Numbered from the stretch's first letter, positions 11,810 through 24,579 are shown. The stretch is DNA of 64,000 nucleotides from Allodiplogaster sudhausi (GCA_945643635.1 CALZFC010000027.1:2309501-2373500); one strand, 5' to 3'. Program-made: numbers and translations. The notes: generated from the letters alone by a model not told the origin.

Positions 11810-13206
11810 TCACTGGAATAGGTAACTCTTCCAGCTTCGAGATGCATGGCCTCGTGTGACTTGATCACTGAGAATCCCTGGGGACGCAAGATTCACGAAG
11901 GAGGAGGGCCGTAGCCCGCTGCCAGAACCATCATCGACTTCGCCACCAAAGAAACCACTGCGACGACCGGCGGCTCCACCATCACCTCCTGAATTAGATT
12001 CTCTTTCATTTACATGTCAATAATTGTTGGCAAAACTGAAAAAAAAACTGTTGGCCAACAAGTGGATATTAATGAAAGATTTTCCATCCTTATAAAATAT
12101 CAATTCTATTTAACATAAAAAAATTAAAATTATAATAGATAATTGAAAACAATAATAAAACAAAACTGTTTAAACTGGACGCGGTCGTCCATCTCCGGCG
12201 GCAGTCCCACTGCACATGCTTGCCTTGCACGGGCCAGCTTGACATCTAATCTGAAACAAGAACACTAAATAATGTTAAAAGATGTGTCTGCGATTATCAT
12301 GATGCTATTTTCCCGAGTTATGGTAAGTATACGGTATATGGCCTTGTAGCTCCATACAATGTGTATATGATATCATTGCTGTTTTGTTAGAAATGAAATA
12401 CAACATGAAATATTAACACTAGATTCGTGTTCTCCATTCTAAATAACAAAAAGGAAATGATTTACACTTATTTTAGAGGAAAATGGCCATCTACCGTATA
12501 CACACCGTAATTCTGAGAAAATTATAAAACATCACGATAAGAATTGAATGGAATGTTCGTCATCTCTGTAACTAAAAGCCCCCGAACTGTTGAATTTCAG
12601 GGAAAAAAAATTTAAATCGACATAAAAAAATATTTGCGCCGTCAAAATATTAGTGGTCGGTTTTTGGGTGTAAAATTTTTTTTGGAAAAAGTGTTTGAAT
12701 GCAGTTCAAAGAGCTCGCGATTCTCTATTTAATGATATGTCTACCGTCGTATAACATTAACAACTAACAACTCTATGCTCAATTTCATTTTAAGGAAATA
12801 TATGAAAAATTTAAAACATGGCATAGGTTGTTGAGCTCTTCGCATTGTTAATTTTGGACTAATTTTTGCAGGCGAAATTGAAAAAAAGTACCGTGCTCGA
12901 AGATTAAGAACAGGATAACTAGAATAAAAACGAAAACTGCAGAAGATTCAACTTGCTCAAAAGAATAATTCTAACGAGCAAAAACTTCTGCCCTGAGAAA
13001 TGACCTAATCATAAATCAAAAAATTGAACGCGACAAAATCAGTTCGCTAATCCTATAAAGCAAAATGACCAGAAAATAAACAAATATCAAAGAGGATGCC
13101 AAAACCTCAAAGTGGTGCTTCGGGGTGGCCGCCAATATCTCGCCGATGCCGCGCCAGGATTCCGCGGCGCCGATGTTGGAAGGGGCGCCAAGCGTACATC
13201 TTCTCT
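11810..13206 (-). CDS. TE1-encoded unknown protein, minus strand (3' exons)
   Basis: The last exon (11,988-11,810) is clear: it follows an AATTCAG acceptor and encodes a Gly/Asp/Ser-rich tail (RRSGFFGGEVDDGSGSG ... ASRSWKSYLFQ) to a TGA. An upstream exon at 12,250-12,182 with donor GTCCAG (a weak donor; it reads CQAGPCKASMCSGTAAGDGRP) and one at about 13,206-13,106 (CTLGAPSNIGAAESWRGIGE ... TPKHHFE) keep phase 0,0,1. A competing frame in the 12.2 kb exon (ARARQACAVGLPPEMDD) is also open, so that exon is uncertain. The 5' end was not found. No transposase domain is recognised. The last exon resembles the plus-strand exon at 15,057-15,153 in composition and in the FFGG...DDG spacing. Confidence 0.45.
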
Positions 13207-14685
13207 TAAAGTGTAAATTAATCACATGAACAACAATTCAAGCAAAAAGGAAAGGCAGAAACAACAAGATAAACATGTAATCTCGTTTAGCACTGAATAA
13301 GTTTTATTCGGCAGTTATGAGAGCTGCGACGCGACCGCAACGCGTACAGGTTCTCATTTTGCACTATGCACCTCGTACGATGCACGTAATGTCATTGTTC
13401 TTAATTGCACGGTGAATGGGACCATTTTTGAATAGTTATATGTAATTTTACATTTCTGCACGGTTCACCTGATTAAAAATTACGTGAACCATGCAAATAA
13501 TCACGAATGGTCGCATGGAAATTAAGCACCATATCATTAGGTGCGCCGTACTACAGCGTGCACCGTGCAAAAAATTAATTGTCGCGTTTCGAAATTCTCG
13601 GTAAAGCTTTTTTTGTAGCTTTTTTTTTTGGATTGCTGTTAGGTTTTCTGCAAGTATTCTTTTCATTTGTTTAATGTTTGACGACGAATATTTGCTTCTA
13701 TGTTTTTCTTGCGATTGTAGTCCCGCCATCCACGCAACGGCATCGAAATGAAGCACCAGGGCGTCAACGACTACGGGCGCCAGGGTCGATGCCATCTCTA
13801 ACGGTTAGAAATTACGTTTTAGGTTTATTTTTTATTTATTTAACTGTTTGGTATTCGAAGTGTTTTGTTTAATCGAAAATTTCGTAGGCATTTTGTTCTT
13901 AAGTTTGTTTTTTCACTGGAATGAAATCCGGTAGTTGTTTTAGAATAAAAATAAAGGAAATCTTTCTTAACGGTTTATTCGAGAATGCATCCTTTTTGGA
14001 ATAGCTTTCAGATTATACTTCCATTAGTTTGAGTATGCGTATTGTATAGTGGGAAATCGAATGAAGTTCTTTTCTTTTATCCTTTTTTTAAAGATATTCG
14101 ATTCAATTTAAACTTTTTTGTAGTGGCGACTATGCGGAAGCCACGGGAGGACTCTTCCGCCGGCGCCTAGGGATGCGACTTCTAATGGTTAGACATCACT
14201 TTTTGGCTTTATATTTATTTGTCTAGCATTACAGGTGTTTAGTTTTGTTTTAAAACGGAGTAGGTCTTTTGATCTTTTTTAACTTCACATAATATTAAAA
14301 TCCAACTTTTTTTAAGGATAAAATCAAGGTAATCTTTCTTAAAGATTCATTTGATAATGCATTTTTTTGGGAATAGTTTTAACATGATTTTCCTTTTAGC
14401 CGATTAATGTCGGAGCGAAACTTTTGTTTTTATTTTTCGGTTCTCCTTTAATCCGTTTCATAATTTGCTTTAAAATTAGCGTAATGTAGTAGGAGCGTAG
14501 TTTTATTTATTTAAAAAAGATCAATTTATTGACATAAGAAACCACTTCATAGAGAATTCTTGTACCGTACTCATTGAGATTACGGTAGTCGATAATGCTT
14601 AAACTGGTTCATTTTAATTCCCCCCCCCCCCCGCACAATTAGTTTCTTTTTTGTCGGTATCTCTTATAAACTTTTCTTATTTCAG

Positions 14686-16109
14686 CACGAGCAACGTGTC
14701 CTGTTCGATAAAGTGGACGGGAGTCCTCGGGGGCATCGAGTGGACGGCGAACTCTTGAGGGAGTTCGTATTCCTCCCTTGCAGCCTTCCTTCCCAATTGA
14801 GAAAGGTTCGACATATACATTTTATTTTCCTTTGGTGTTTTTATTGTCTAAAATACAGCTTTTTGGGCGTTCTTTCGCAAACCCGTATTATTTTTTTCAC
14901 GACATTGAATAGATTAGATGTGTGAAAGGAATGCACTTTCCTTGACTGTTAAAGGGGAAAACCTTTCACTAAAGCACTTTTGCTGACCAACGGTTTTTGT
15001 TGTTTCTTGGTATCAAAAATTATTGATATTATTTAAATGAGGGGGATCTAATTCAGGAGTGGATGGATGTGCCCCGGCCCTCTTCTTCTTTGGTGGCGGC
15101 TTCGATGACGGTCGGTCCTGGTGGCGGCGGACCTGGCCGCGCCCTCCGCTTTTGTAAGTATTTTTCTTCTTTTAAAGGTTTGGTAAAGTACATTGTATAC
15201 AACAGGCTGCTTCTTTTAATTTATTCTTGATTATCTAGTGCTTAGTTTCATTAGAAAAATCTAAGTTAGCATCGCAATAATGTAAGTTGGAAACAGTGAC
15301 ATGGTACGGTATCAGGGTAAAAAGGTACTGTCCTTTCGACAGACCTTATTTTGGGCCTCCCCGATGTTCTACCCCACCATGTTATTGAAGGCCATTTAGA
15401 CAAAAACAGCTAATCCACCCTGGTTTCCCGGCCTAATAATTCATTCCCCACCCTAATCTTTTGGGTCCTCGACAGCGGCTTTTATTCCCTGTACGGTATG
15501 CATACTGTAGCGGCGCAGCCTTCTTTTAGGTGATGATTCACAGCTTGACTTTCGGCCGGTACAAGGCTAATAGTCTAAGTTTATCCTGTTGGGTATCGCG
15601 CCCGTAATTTTGCGCCTTTGTATCGTAATTTCTTTGAAGAAAAGAATCATCTAATCTAGTCTTTTCGAGTGAATTGAACCAAGGAATCCACTGAAATTAA
15701 TGCTGCTATATCAGGGTGGGCTAACCCCCCCCCCCTACCGTTAGCATCCGTGATTTCCTTGTAGTGTTGTCGTGAGTTAAGTTCCCTTCCTATTTTCAAC
15801 TATCTAAAAGTAGAATTCCTTTAAAATGTGGAGTTGTTAGTGTTCCTATTTAATCGTAACTGAAACTGAACAAACAAGTTGTAGGATATTCTTTCTTTTT
15901 TTCTGACAAAATTTCAAAGGAAACGTTTTCAACCATTCATACCGTAACTCCTGTTCTTTTTCTTTATCCTTTTCTTTAATCTCAATCTCCCTTCACCCTC
16001 TCTTGTTTTACCTTCCTCAATGTCTTTTCTTGCAGACCATGGCGGCCGACCCGAGACCTACCGCCAGCACTTCGAGTCGATCTCCCGAATAATCACCGGT
16101 GGGGGCTAA
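14686..16109 (+). CDS. TE1-encoded unknown protein, plus strand (3' exons)
   Basis: Exons 14,686-14,805, 15,057-15,153 and 16,036-16,109 join with phases 0, 0 and 1 and end at TAA, giving the last 96 residues. The first exon reads HEQRVLFDKVDGSPRGHRVD and ends in QLRK; the second is Gly/Pro/Ser-rich; the last reads HGGRPETYRQHFESISRIIT. Possible upstream exons are at 13,722-13,803 and 14,132-14,192, both GC-rich islands with acceptors and GTTAG donors, but their frames do not join without assumptions. Function unknown. Because it lies inside the transposon it may be a transposition protein or cargo. Confidence 0.5.
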
Positions 16110-16885
16110 AAAGGAATCGTCTATTTTACATACCCTCCCTGATTTTTTGCCTTCAATCTAGTTAGTCTCCATATTGCGAATTGATTCTTTCGAATTCATG
16201 CTTTCTCTGTAGTTCGTAAGTCCACTTATTCCTATCGTCGATTTTTGTTTAGTTAACATTATAATTCCATTAATTTTCTGCTTTTCCTTACTTCATTTTT
16301 TCTTACACTATGTTTTAATTGGTCCGATGTTGAAATTTCAACCTTTAGCCAGAATTAATGGTCGTTTAAAATGACGTGCCACTTTTGACAGCCGTAAAAA
16401 ATGCCTTGCCAATTTTGATAGCCATCAAATTTGCTGGACTTTTTTGACACCTGTTTAAACTGCCATGCCATTTCTGCTAGCCGCCAAAATTGGCAAGCTG
16501 GTTTGGCAAATTTTTCACTCTATTATTTTGGCTTGGCAAATTTAGCAGTTGATCAACTCTGGCAGGTAATCTTGGCAGATTTATATCGCTGCTTTTTTTG
16601 GCAAAAAGGCCCACTCCTCCTCGAGAAGCTGTGACATATTTTTCAACCATTTTCTGTGCCATCTTCGTTTAACACTTGCGTAATTTTGCCTCGACACTTT
16701 TGACTCGTATCTTTTTTTGGTTAGGTTGTTTTTGCCATTTTAGACAGCTGTTGATTTTGGCATGATGAATATTGAAGAATAAACCTTGATGACATTCTTG
16801 ACAATCATACAAATTGCCATGGCATAATAAATGGGCTTGAAAACTGGCAAATTTGCTTGCCAAAAATAACAGCAAAACTGAAAAT

Positions 16886-16924
16886 TGCAGAGAAAAACCA
16901 AACTTTTTAATTCACACTGTCTTA
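16886..16924 (-). repeat. TE1 right terminal inverted repeat
   Basis: Reverse complement of the left 39 bases with no mismatch; followed by the TA duplication. Confidence 0.95.
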
Positions 16925-16926
16925 TA

Positions 16927-16977
16927 TGTATGTATGTACCGACACGTTTAGAGCAGCCGCTGCGCCTGGTCCCTAAC
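16927..16977. repeat. Segmental duplication copy A, right part beyond TE1
   Basis: TGTATGTATGTACCGACACG through CCCTAAC, identical to 24,580-24,630 in copy B. It marks where the duplicated block resumes after TE1 and then ends. Confidence 0.9.
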
Positions 16978-17048
16978 ATAATGAATAAGTGGAAATAATA
17001 TTTTTTTTACAAAAATATTTCATAAATACGTATTCACATTTCGTTCAG

Positions 17049-19686
17049 AACAGCACTTCCTTCTTTCTTCCGTTTCGTGACGCGAATCTCACGATCAATT
17101 TTGTGCGTTTGCCCAAGCAACTCCACAAGGTTTGCGGCGGTGGCGTTGGTGACGGAAATGGCGGCAGGCCAAAGCTGCTCGTACTTGTTCTCTCTTCGCC
17201 CGGAAAGGAAAAGGTATACGCTCATTCCATGCTGCCCAGACATAATTTCTCCCCTAACACGCGACATTTGCGTAATCAGTGCAAACGAGAGCAGCGTCTC
17301 TCGTTTCAATCACAGAAAAAGGAACGTGGAAACAGAAAAGGCCAACGGAAGAAAGAGATTTACATTGTAATGCTGTTAACTGTGTGAGCAACATCGCTAC
17401 ACACACAAAACGTTCCACATCATGAATTGCAGATTCGAAATGCCATTCGTGAGTCGTGGGGAAGTGCAAAGAATTCGAAAGCTATTGAGGTTTGGAGGAA
17501 GAAACATGTGTAACTATGCACATATTCATAAAGTATTTAGTATTTATACAATGTGTTTATTCACTTTGTTCTTTTACTTGGTAGACAGATATGCAAATTA
17601 TGCAAATTAAAAAAAAAGTTTTTCGTTCTTAGAGAGGCGACGCCCGTTTATTCTTCCTTATTGGAAGCGCAAAGGCCGATACAATCCAAAAAGAAGCAGA
17701 CACGCACGATGACATCATCGCTATTGATGCGGAGGATAACTACAAGAATCTAGTTTATAAGGTTGTTGCAAGCGAAGAGATATTTTTATTAGAAGGAAGC
17801 ATATATATGAATGTGCATATGTAAATTGCGCATGTAACGAGATATAATTTTTCCTAGTAAATATAAACATATACTTATATAGTTAAGTATAAGTATAAAT
17901 TTAAGTATATAAACATAAAAGCAAATAACCATTTAGGGAGTTTGATTACTTAAGGTCTTCTCCATCATGCACATTAGCACCGTAATTTGTCCTTCTCAAT
18001 TTGTTCACAAAGTTGACGAGGTAATCTTTTCATCTTCTTCTTCTTTCTTTTTCAACAAGTTTAATTTACGATTGCCTTATAATTTCTCTACTTATAATTA
18101 GGAGAAGTCGAACGCCTGTTCTTTTTTTTCAAATCAAGAGGAATTCCTTTTGCCTGCAGGACGTCGTCTTCAACATTGATCGATTTTTCTCGCTTATCGT
18201 CCATACCTTCCTGCCGCATCACTTGGCAATCTACTGCACCGTTTGGAGAAATACGCGACCATTCCGAGATCCAAAGCATCAGTGGTATGCTCATTTTGGC
18301 AATATTCTTCTAATAAGGCGTGAAACTTTCCTTTATAATGATAATAAAGGAGAAGGAAAAGAATTAAGAATTTCTAATGACAATTTAAAGAGTGAGAGCG
18401 GAAACAAAGAGAGAGTGAGAGAGGAGAGAGTGAGAGAGAAAGCGATAGAGAAAGGGAGAGTGAGAGAGAGTGTAGGAATAGAGAGAGATGCGGAACTTTA
18501 AGGTAAGAACCAACTTAAGGTATATCTCATACGCTCAATACAACGGCACTGCGTATCCACCTTTCTGCTCGGGCTCTTCATACGTGTTGACGACGCGCGC
18601 AGCAAGCAAACTGCTGCACAGCACAAGCAACTTCTCGCTCGTTCACGTTCGTTCCTCTTTCCTTTTTTTGTTCACTCATAGAATTTGCCTATAATTCTTC
18701 TTCTTTAAAGCGTGCACATACACATGAAATTAATAATAAAAAATTTAAGGATTATTTTCACTCGTTAATTATATCGCGTCATCAGCCCCCATTTCTCATT
18801 GTCAGGTTGAAGACGTACTGATAACCGGAATGATAGCACAGAGAGCCGGCGTGCGGCGCGTCAGCCTCCCGAGCATGTTCCACGCGAATACGAAGGTATG
18901 ATCTGCTCCTTTATATAGATCTAAAAACAATATAGTGCACTTTGGTTATACAAAAAAGTACTACAAGTTACCTGAAAAAAAAACTTTTTTTTTCAATCTC
19001 GAACAACTCAAAAAGTGAGTGATATCATTTTTGGTCTTACAAAAAAAGTACTTTCACTTTACTTGAAAAAATAGGTTTTTTGCAATCTTCTCCAAAAGTA
19101 AATAATGAGATCACACTAGAAGAGGACGTCAGTTTACGAAAGTCAATTGTAGTTTTACTCGACGTGCCCTAAGAATGCGGTAGGCCGAAGGGCGCTCATG
19201 TCCAAGCACGGATTCAAGGTTCGGGTTTCTATTTATATTTTTTAACTAGTGTTGTGTAGAAGGATGTATTTAATTTTTTCAATTTAATTTAATTTTTTTT
19301 AAAATATTTTTTCAATATACAATTGTATATGTGAATTTACCGATATGGCTAGTCTTTTCTAATATTTTTTTACGATTTAGACGACAATGTCCATAAAGAG
19401 GGCATGGGAGAAGATGTCCGGCGAATGTCCGGCAAGCAATAATAAACCGGCCGTACCTAAATCTGAGGCCCCGAAAGCAGGCGAAAAAGAAGAAAAACCC
19501 CGAAAGCAGGCGAAAAAGAAGACAAGAAAGAGGAAAATAAAGAAGAAAAGAAAGAGGAAACAAAAGAGGAAAAGAAAGAGGAAAAGAAAGAGGAAAAGAA
19601 AGAGGAAAAGCAAGAAGAAAAGAAGGAGGAAAAGAAATTTTTTTCGAAAAGACCAACAAAGTAAATACCTAAAAATATGCAAATAG
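17049..19686 (+). CDS. GT31-family glycosyltransferase (beta-1,3-galactosyltransferase-like), N-terminus uncertain
   Basis: Nine exons keep phase: 17049-17213, 17433-17489, 17633-17761, 17955-18020, 18160-18284, 18520-18646, 18806-18895, 19153-19218 and 19381-19686. The product shows the Galactosyl_T (PF01762) landmarks in order: LLVLVLSSPGKEK, IRNAIRESWG (residues 56-65), LFFLIGSAKAD, HDDIIAIDAEDNYKNL, a DxD-type KVDEDVVFN across exons 4/5, RDPKHQWYIS, YPPFCSGSSYVL and VEDVLITGM. Such enzymes are type II Golgi membrane proteins that add beta-1,3-linked Gal or related sugars to glycoproteins and glycolipids. The membrane anchor is not seen; an in-frame Met exists at 16,989, just right of the duplicated block, but gives no good anchor. 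The last exon is a Lys/Glu or Lys/Arg-rich tail that runs into copy B and takes its stop from it, so the C-terminus is probably rearranged. Confidence 0.85.
18896..19152. repeat. Two imperfect copies of an about 85-base unit in a GT31 intron
   Basis: AAAAAGTACT...ACCTGAAAAAA-like sequence followed by TTTTTCAATCTC appears twice (about 18,950-19,015 and 19,040-19,100) with substitutions. No function inferred. Confidence 0.5.
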
Positions 19687-19816
19687 TTGAATTATTCATT
19701 GGCTATAAATTATAACGAAAGAAAAATACCGCTTCTCTCTCTCTCTTTTCTCTCTCTTTCTCTTTATGTCACTACTCTCTCTCTCTCTCTATCTATCTCT
19801 CTCTTTCTCTCTCTGC

Positions 19817-19856
<40 letters not shown>

Positions 19857-19901
19857 GTCTCCCTCGCTCTCTCTCTGTATCTCTCCGGCTCTCTCCCTTA
19901 C

Positions 19902-20065
19902 CTTCCTGCCGGTCTCCTCGTCGAAGAGCGAGCGCATCTTCTCGCGTGCCTCATGCGTCTTCCGTATGTCACGCGTCTCGCTGCTGTTGAAGCGCGCGTA
20001 CTTGCGGACAATGTCGCCGAGCCGGCGGCGCAGCTCGTCCTCTGTCCACTCGGAGGGCGGCTAAA

Positions 20066-20113
<48 letters not shown>

Positions 20114-21075
20114 GGGGGAGAGGGCGACGAAAGATAGAGGGAGAGAAAGAGAGTGGGAGAATTGAAGAGTAGAGGAAGAGAGAGAGAGAAACAGAAAGAA
20201 ATAGAGTGGAGAAATGAAGAGAGAGAGAGTGAGAGATTCAGGAAAATAGAAAGAAATTTTAACGGCAATGATGATAGCAAGAGAGATAGAGTGAGAGAAA
20301 GAGAAGAGTGAGAGAAGGCGATTGACTATAAGATTGTTATAAGTACAGTGGGACAATAAACTCATATATTGTTTTTTTCACATATGTAAGTCGACGGTCT
20401 CTCAACAATTTTTTTAAACTCTCTATATGAAGCCTTTTTATATGAAAAAAAACCCCCGCTATTTTGAGCACTAAATTGTTGCGTACTCCCCTCCGTGATG
20501 CGTACTCTTCTGGGCTTTTAGAAGATAAGCGAGTGTTTTTCGTGGTAGGGGTGGGTGAGGGGGGGGGGTGGCACTCCCTATGGCATTTTCCAAACACGCC
20601 CATACAAATCGGGCAGACAGACTGCCACTTTGCTAATGCACGCGCTGTGTGTGTAGTGGCCGAGACACAGAACAATCTGATTGTGTCTAGGCGGGAAGCC
20701 TGATTGTGAGTCTACGATTGTGTACGAAGTGACACATACATACATATGTGCGAATTTGTAGCAATGAGAAAAATTGTTTATTTTTCATACTATATGCGCG
20801 TTGTAATCCTAGAAGGTGGATGAAACACAAATGTAAGGGAACAAGAAATAACTATAATGGTAAGCGCACCCTATCGCAACCGGCTTATTCAAGAAGAAGA
20901 GGAAGAACAAATTAATCAGTAACAAAGTAATTAATCACAAGAGATTAACCTTGCCGGCTTTTCGACGCGAGAATAAGACGACGAGACCGAACGCCAGGAT
21001 TGTCGCGTTTGTGAGTGGCTGTTTCGGTCTGCTTTTGACGTCTCCTCGGAACTCCTTCTGCGATCTGACGGTATT
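19902..21075 (-). pseudogene. Truncated second copy of the membrane-protein gene (two exons)
   Basis: Exons 21,075-20,950 and 20,060-19,902 duplicate 7362-7237 and 6359-6201. One codon differs (Ala to Ser in EKMRALFDEE) and one change is synonymous. Splice sites are intact, but the final 39-residue exon is absent because the duplication breakpoint lies in the preceding intron. No alternative last exon is evident in the GT31 tail that follows. Confidence 0.75.
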
Positions 21076-22177
21076 CTGGATCACACAAGAAGCGGCCGAG
21101 GATTCTAAATCTCATAACACTGTCAGGTAGGTAAAAATGCTAAAGTTATCCCTTAGGAAAGATAGACGTTAAGAAAGAATCTGTAATGCAACGACACCTC
21201 ACACCGTGGAGAGATGCGTGGAAAGATGTGGCTAATTATAGGCTTATTCACTTCTTCGCTCGATGACGTAGGATTTCTGAATGCTCTCCAACAACTATGT
21301 AAACCTTGATGATGGTAGTCGCTCTTCAGCAAACCACTCAAATCAAATGATACAATTAATTAACATAATTAATTAAGAGACATGCAAGGCCCCAACGCTC
21401 GCACTTGGAAGATCTTTGCCAAATGATAAAGAAAATAAAAATACTTGCAATTCGATCACGTAATATGCATCGAAATAATAACAGGCAATATGAATTGAAT
21501 GCATTGCTAGGCTACGCGCCGTGAAGAGCAAAATTGTACAGTATGGAACACCTAAATGAAATCTTGAATGATTCGCTGCGAATGGCAAAGTGAGTAAGAA
21601 TAGAGACAGAGAGAATGAAAGAGAGAAACAGAGACAGAGAGAATGAAAGTGAGAAAAAGAGAAACAGAGAAAGAGAGAAAGAACGAGAGAAAGTGAGAAA
21701 GATAGAAAAAAGTGACACCGAGAAAGAATGAGAGAAATAGAGATAGAATGATAGAAAAGGAGAAAGAAAGAGAGACTCAGAGAGAGAATGAGAGAAACAG
21801 AGATAGAATGATAGAGAGAGGGAGAAAGAAAGAGAGAAAGATAGAAAGAGAGAAGGAAAGGCAATGTATGGGGAAAATGGAAGAAAGTGTCAAAACAATG
21901 AAAAGTGGAAAAAAGCGGAAAAATAGAAAAGTTACGGCTGTGAAGCACAAACAAGAGAAGTGGAAAAAAACAATTACAGAGAGGAAAAACTGCAAACCTA
22001 CACTAATCGCATGCAGGATAACATTGAAGTGCGAGAATACGATGGAAAGGACTGAGAAACACAATAGCTGATGAGAGAGACAGAGAGAGAAATTTTTGGC
22101 AATGAGAGAGAGAGGGAGAGAAATTAGAGGGAAATAGACAAAGAGACAGACATTTCGACTCCAAGACAAATAAAGAA

Positions 22178-22220
<43 letters not shown>

Positions 22221-22577
22221 AAGTGAGAAAGTGAGAGGTAGTGAGATCGAGAGACAGCGAGAGAGAAAGTGAGACAGAGAAACAGAAAGAGAGAGAGGGA
22301 GAGAGAGATGGGAAAGCCTCTGCTATGCAAAATGTCGCGAACGCTCAAGGCTTGTCATTCGATTTCCAATTGCATTTCACGTTCTTACCATTATCGCTTT
22401 CCGGCGTTCCGCTTTCGCTCCAAGCGCACAAATACTGGGGAATGGACATTCCGCGAAGGAAGCGCTCAAATTATTATCGAAGACATGGCATTCAATGGCG
22501 AAAAAAAGGAGTGAGAGAGAGAACAAAAAAAAAAGAGAATGGGAGCGAGGGAGAAAGGGAGAGAAATAGGGAGATAA

Positions 22578-22608
<31 letters not shown>

Positions 22609-23054
22609 AGGAGAGAGAGATAGAGAGAGAGAGCGAAGGAGAGAGCGATGGAGCAAAGCACGACGGTGCCTGAAGGCAAGACAAACTGCAGATGCCCAAA
22701 AATGTAATTTTTAGCTCTCCGAAATAACGCCCAAAAGTGCAAGAAAGTGCACTGCGAGCTACTAATTGTTATTGAACAAAAATGCACTTTCCTGTCATTT
22801 CGAGTAAAATTTTTTTCAAATGTAAACAGATTTGCTTCGTCAGCACTGACAATGAGACTCTGAGGGAGGAAACCTATGTATTTATGTATATGCACGGTCA
22901 ACATACCTACATATGTTGATCAGGTCAGGGGAAGGCAGGGCTTTTTTGCATACATATGAGTCAACTTATGACTATTGCGAGAGAGATAGAAGGACAGACG
23001 ATGTGAGGGTGAGATAGAGAGCGAGAGAGAAAGCGAGAGATGTGAAGGTAGAGC

Positions 23055-23055
<1 letters not shown>

Positions 23056-23097
<42 letters not shown>

Positions 23098-23163
23098 AGG
23101 GAGGGAGGGAGGGAGGGAGGGAGGGAGGGAGGGAGGGAGGGAGGGAGGGAGGGAGGGAGGGAG
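23056..23163. repeat. (GA)n-(GGGA)n microsatellite, copy B
   Basis: Counterpart of 9,330-9,445 with a different number of GGGA units. Confidence 0.95.
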
Positions 23164-23666
23164 GCAGAGTGAGAGAGACAAGGACAATGTTGTGTGAAAC
23201 AATGAGAAGTGTGACTAGCTCGAGCAGGCAAAAAGGCGTGAAAGGCGTGAAAGGCCTGAAGTCCACGGCTGATGATGCAAGGAGGCCAAAGGGAGTACAT
23301 CAGAAGGAAAGACTGGGGACGACTGAGAAGGTTGAATAGAGAGAGGGGCACGGAGAGAAAGAGAGAGAGAAAGAGAGAAAGAGCGAGAGAGAGAAAGAGA
23401 GATAGACAGAGTGATGGAGGGAGAACGTTGGAAGCTGAGAAACTTATAGAGGTGGAGAAAGAGCGAACCAGACAGAGCGTACGTATGTGATAGAGAGAAA
23501 AAGAGAGAGGGAGGGAGTGAGAGAGGTATAAGGGAGAGAGAGGGACAGAGAGAGAGAGAGGGGGGAGAGACAGAGAGAGATAGAGGGAGAGAGGAAGTGA
23601 GAGATTAAGCCGATTTCACGGCGGGCTACTCGCGATTGGCACCGAGCGGCCGCCCGCTACACCAAT

Positions 23667-23710
<44 letters not shown>

Positions 23711-24169
23711 AATGGACAATTCCTGTATTGGATTTGGGAGACGCGAGCCCGGCCGTCCATCCATGGTCGTGCTGTAGGGAAATGCTCTGTATTTGTAGAC
23801 AACTAGTGACAGTCGAAAACGAAGGAGAGAGAGAGGTAACTCAGAGAAAAGAGAGAGATGAAAGAGATAAAGGTGAAAGATAGAGAGCAATAGAGAGAGG
23901 GGAAAGGAGTGAGATTTAGAGAGAGAGAAGAGAGAGAGAGAGAGAGAAAGAAAGAGAGAGAGATAGAAAGAGTGAGAGAGATAGAGAGAAGCAGAGAGGG
24001 AAGCAGGGGATGGAGATAAAGGATGGTAGGACAGGCTTAACCACTCGTGCGCATTCATGGCATCGTGATGGACGAGCAACTGAGAGAGAGACTAATGGAG
24101 GAACGAGCGGAGGGCGGGAGAAGCATGACAAAAAAGATGAGCGAGGAGGGCGGGAAGAGAGGAAAAGGT

Positions 24170-24213
<44 letters not shown>

Positions 24214-24577
24214 AGAAACAGAGATAGTTGAAAGAGAGAGATATAGAGAGAAAGTTGAAAGAGAGAGAGTGAGAGATAGGGAGAGAGCGAGTTGGGGAGA
24301 GTTGGAGTTTGAGAACGATAAAGAGATAGAGGGAGAGGGAGAATAGTGAAATAGCTGACAAGTAAACTAGACTCATTCTTAAAAGAATGGAACGTCAAGT
24401 ACAGTGCGCGACCCAAAATCATACTTACTGTATAAGTAAACTGTCCAAGCATTTCAGGGTACATACATACAAGCATACATACATACATACATACATACAT
24501 ACTTGTATGCTCAAGCAAGTACAACTCGAGCAGCCGCCAAGTTTCTAACCAAACAAGCAAACAGCAATAGCGGTGCA

Positions 24578-24579
24578 TA
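24578..24579. other. Unoccupied TE1 target site
   Basis: The left flank GCAATAGCGGTGCA, a single TA and the right flank TGTATGTATGTACCG are continuous here, whereas in copy A the same flanks are separated by TE1 and the TA is present twice. Confidence 0.9.

Larger units (their letters stand above)
10861..16924. mobile_element. TE1: DNA transposon with 39-bp perfect TIRs and TA target duplication
   Basis: The left end starts TAAGACAGTGTGAATTAAAA and the right end is its reverse complement; the inverted repeats match perfectly for 39 bases and imperfectly for about 30 more. TA flanks both ends (10,859-10,860 and 16,925-16,926). The paralogous copy B has a single TA at 24,578-24,579 with the same left and right flanks, which is the unoccupied site. 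The 6,064-base element has subterminal regions full of TTTGACAGC / TTGGCAAG-type inverted and direct repeats (about 10,930-11,560 and 16,380-16,880), and contains coding exons on both strands. TA targeting is shared by Tc1/mariner and some other superfamilies, but no transposase motif is recognised here. Confidence 0.9.

Noticed and set aside
13448..13795. Minus-strand frame (MASTLAPVVVDALVLHFDAV ...) in TE1
   Set aside because: It runs from a GC-rich island into AT-rich sequence with no splice junctions that fit; the island fits equally well as a plus-strand exon. Left uncalled.
17034..17309. Minus-strand frame opposite the first GT31 exon (reads ISVTNATAANLVELLGQTHK)
   Set aside because: It looks protein-like, but the plus strand carries LLVLVLSSPGKEK in phase with the IRNAIRESWG exon and the rest of a GT31 enzyme, so the minus frame is a shadow.
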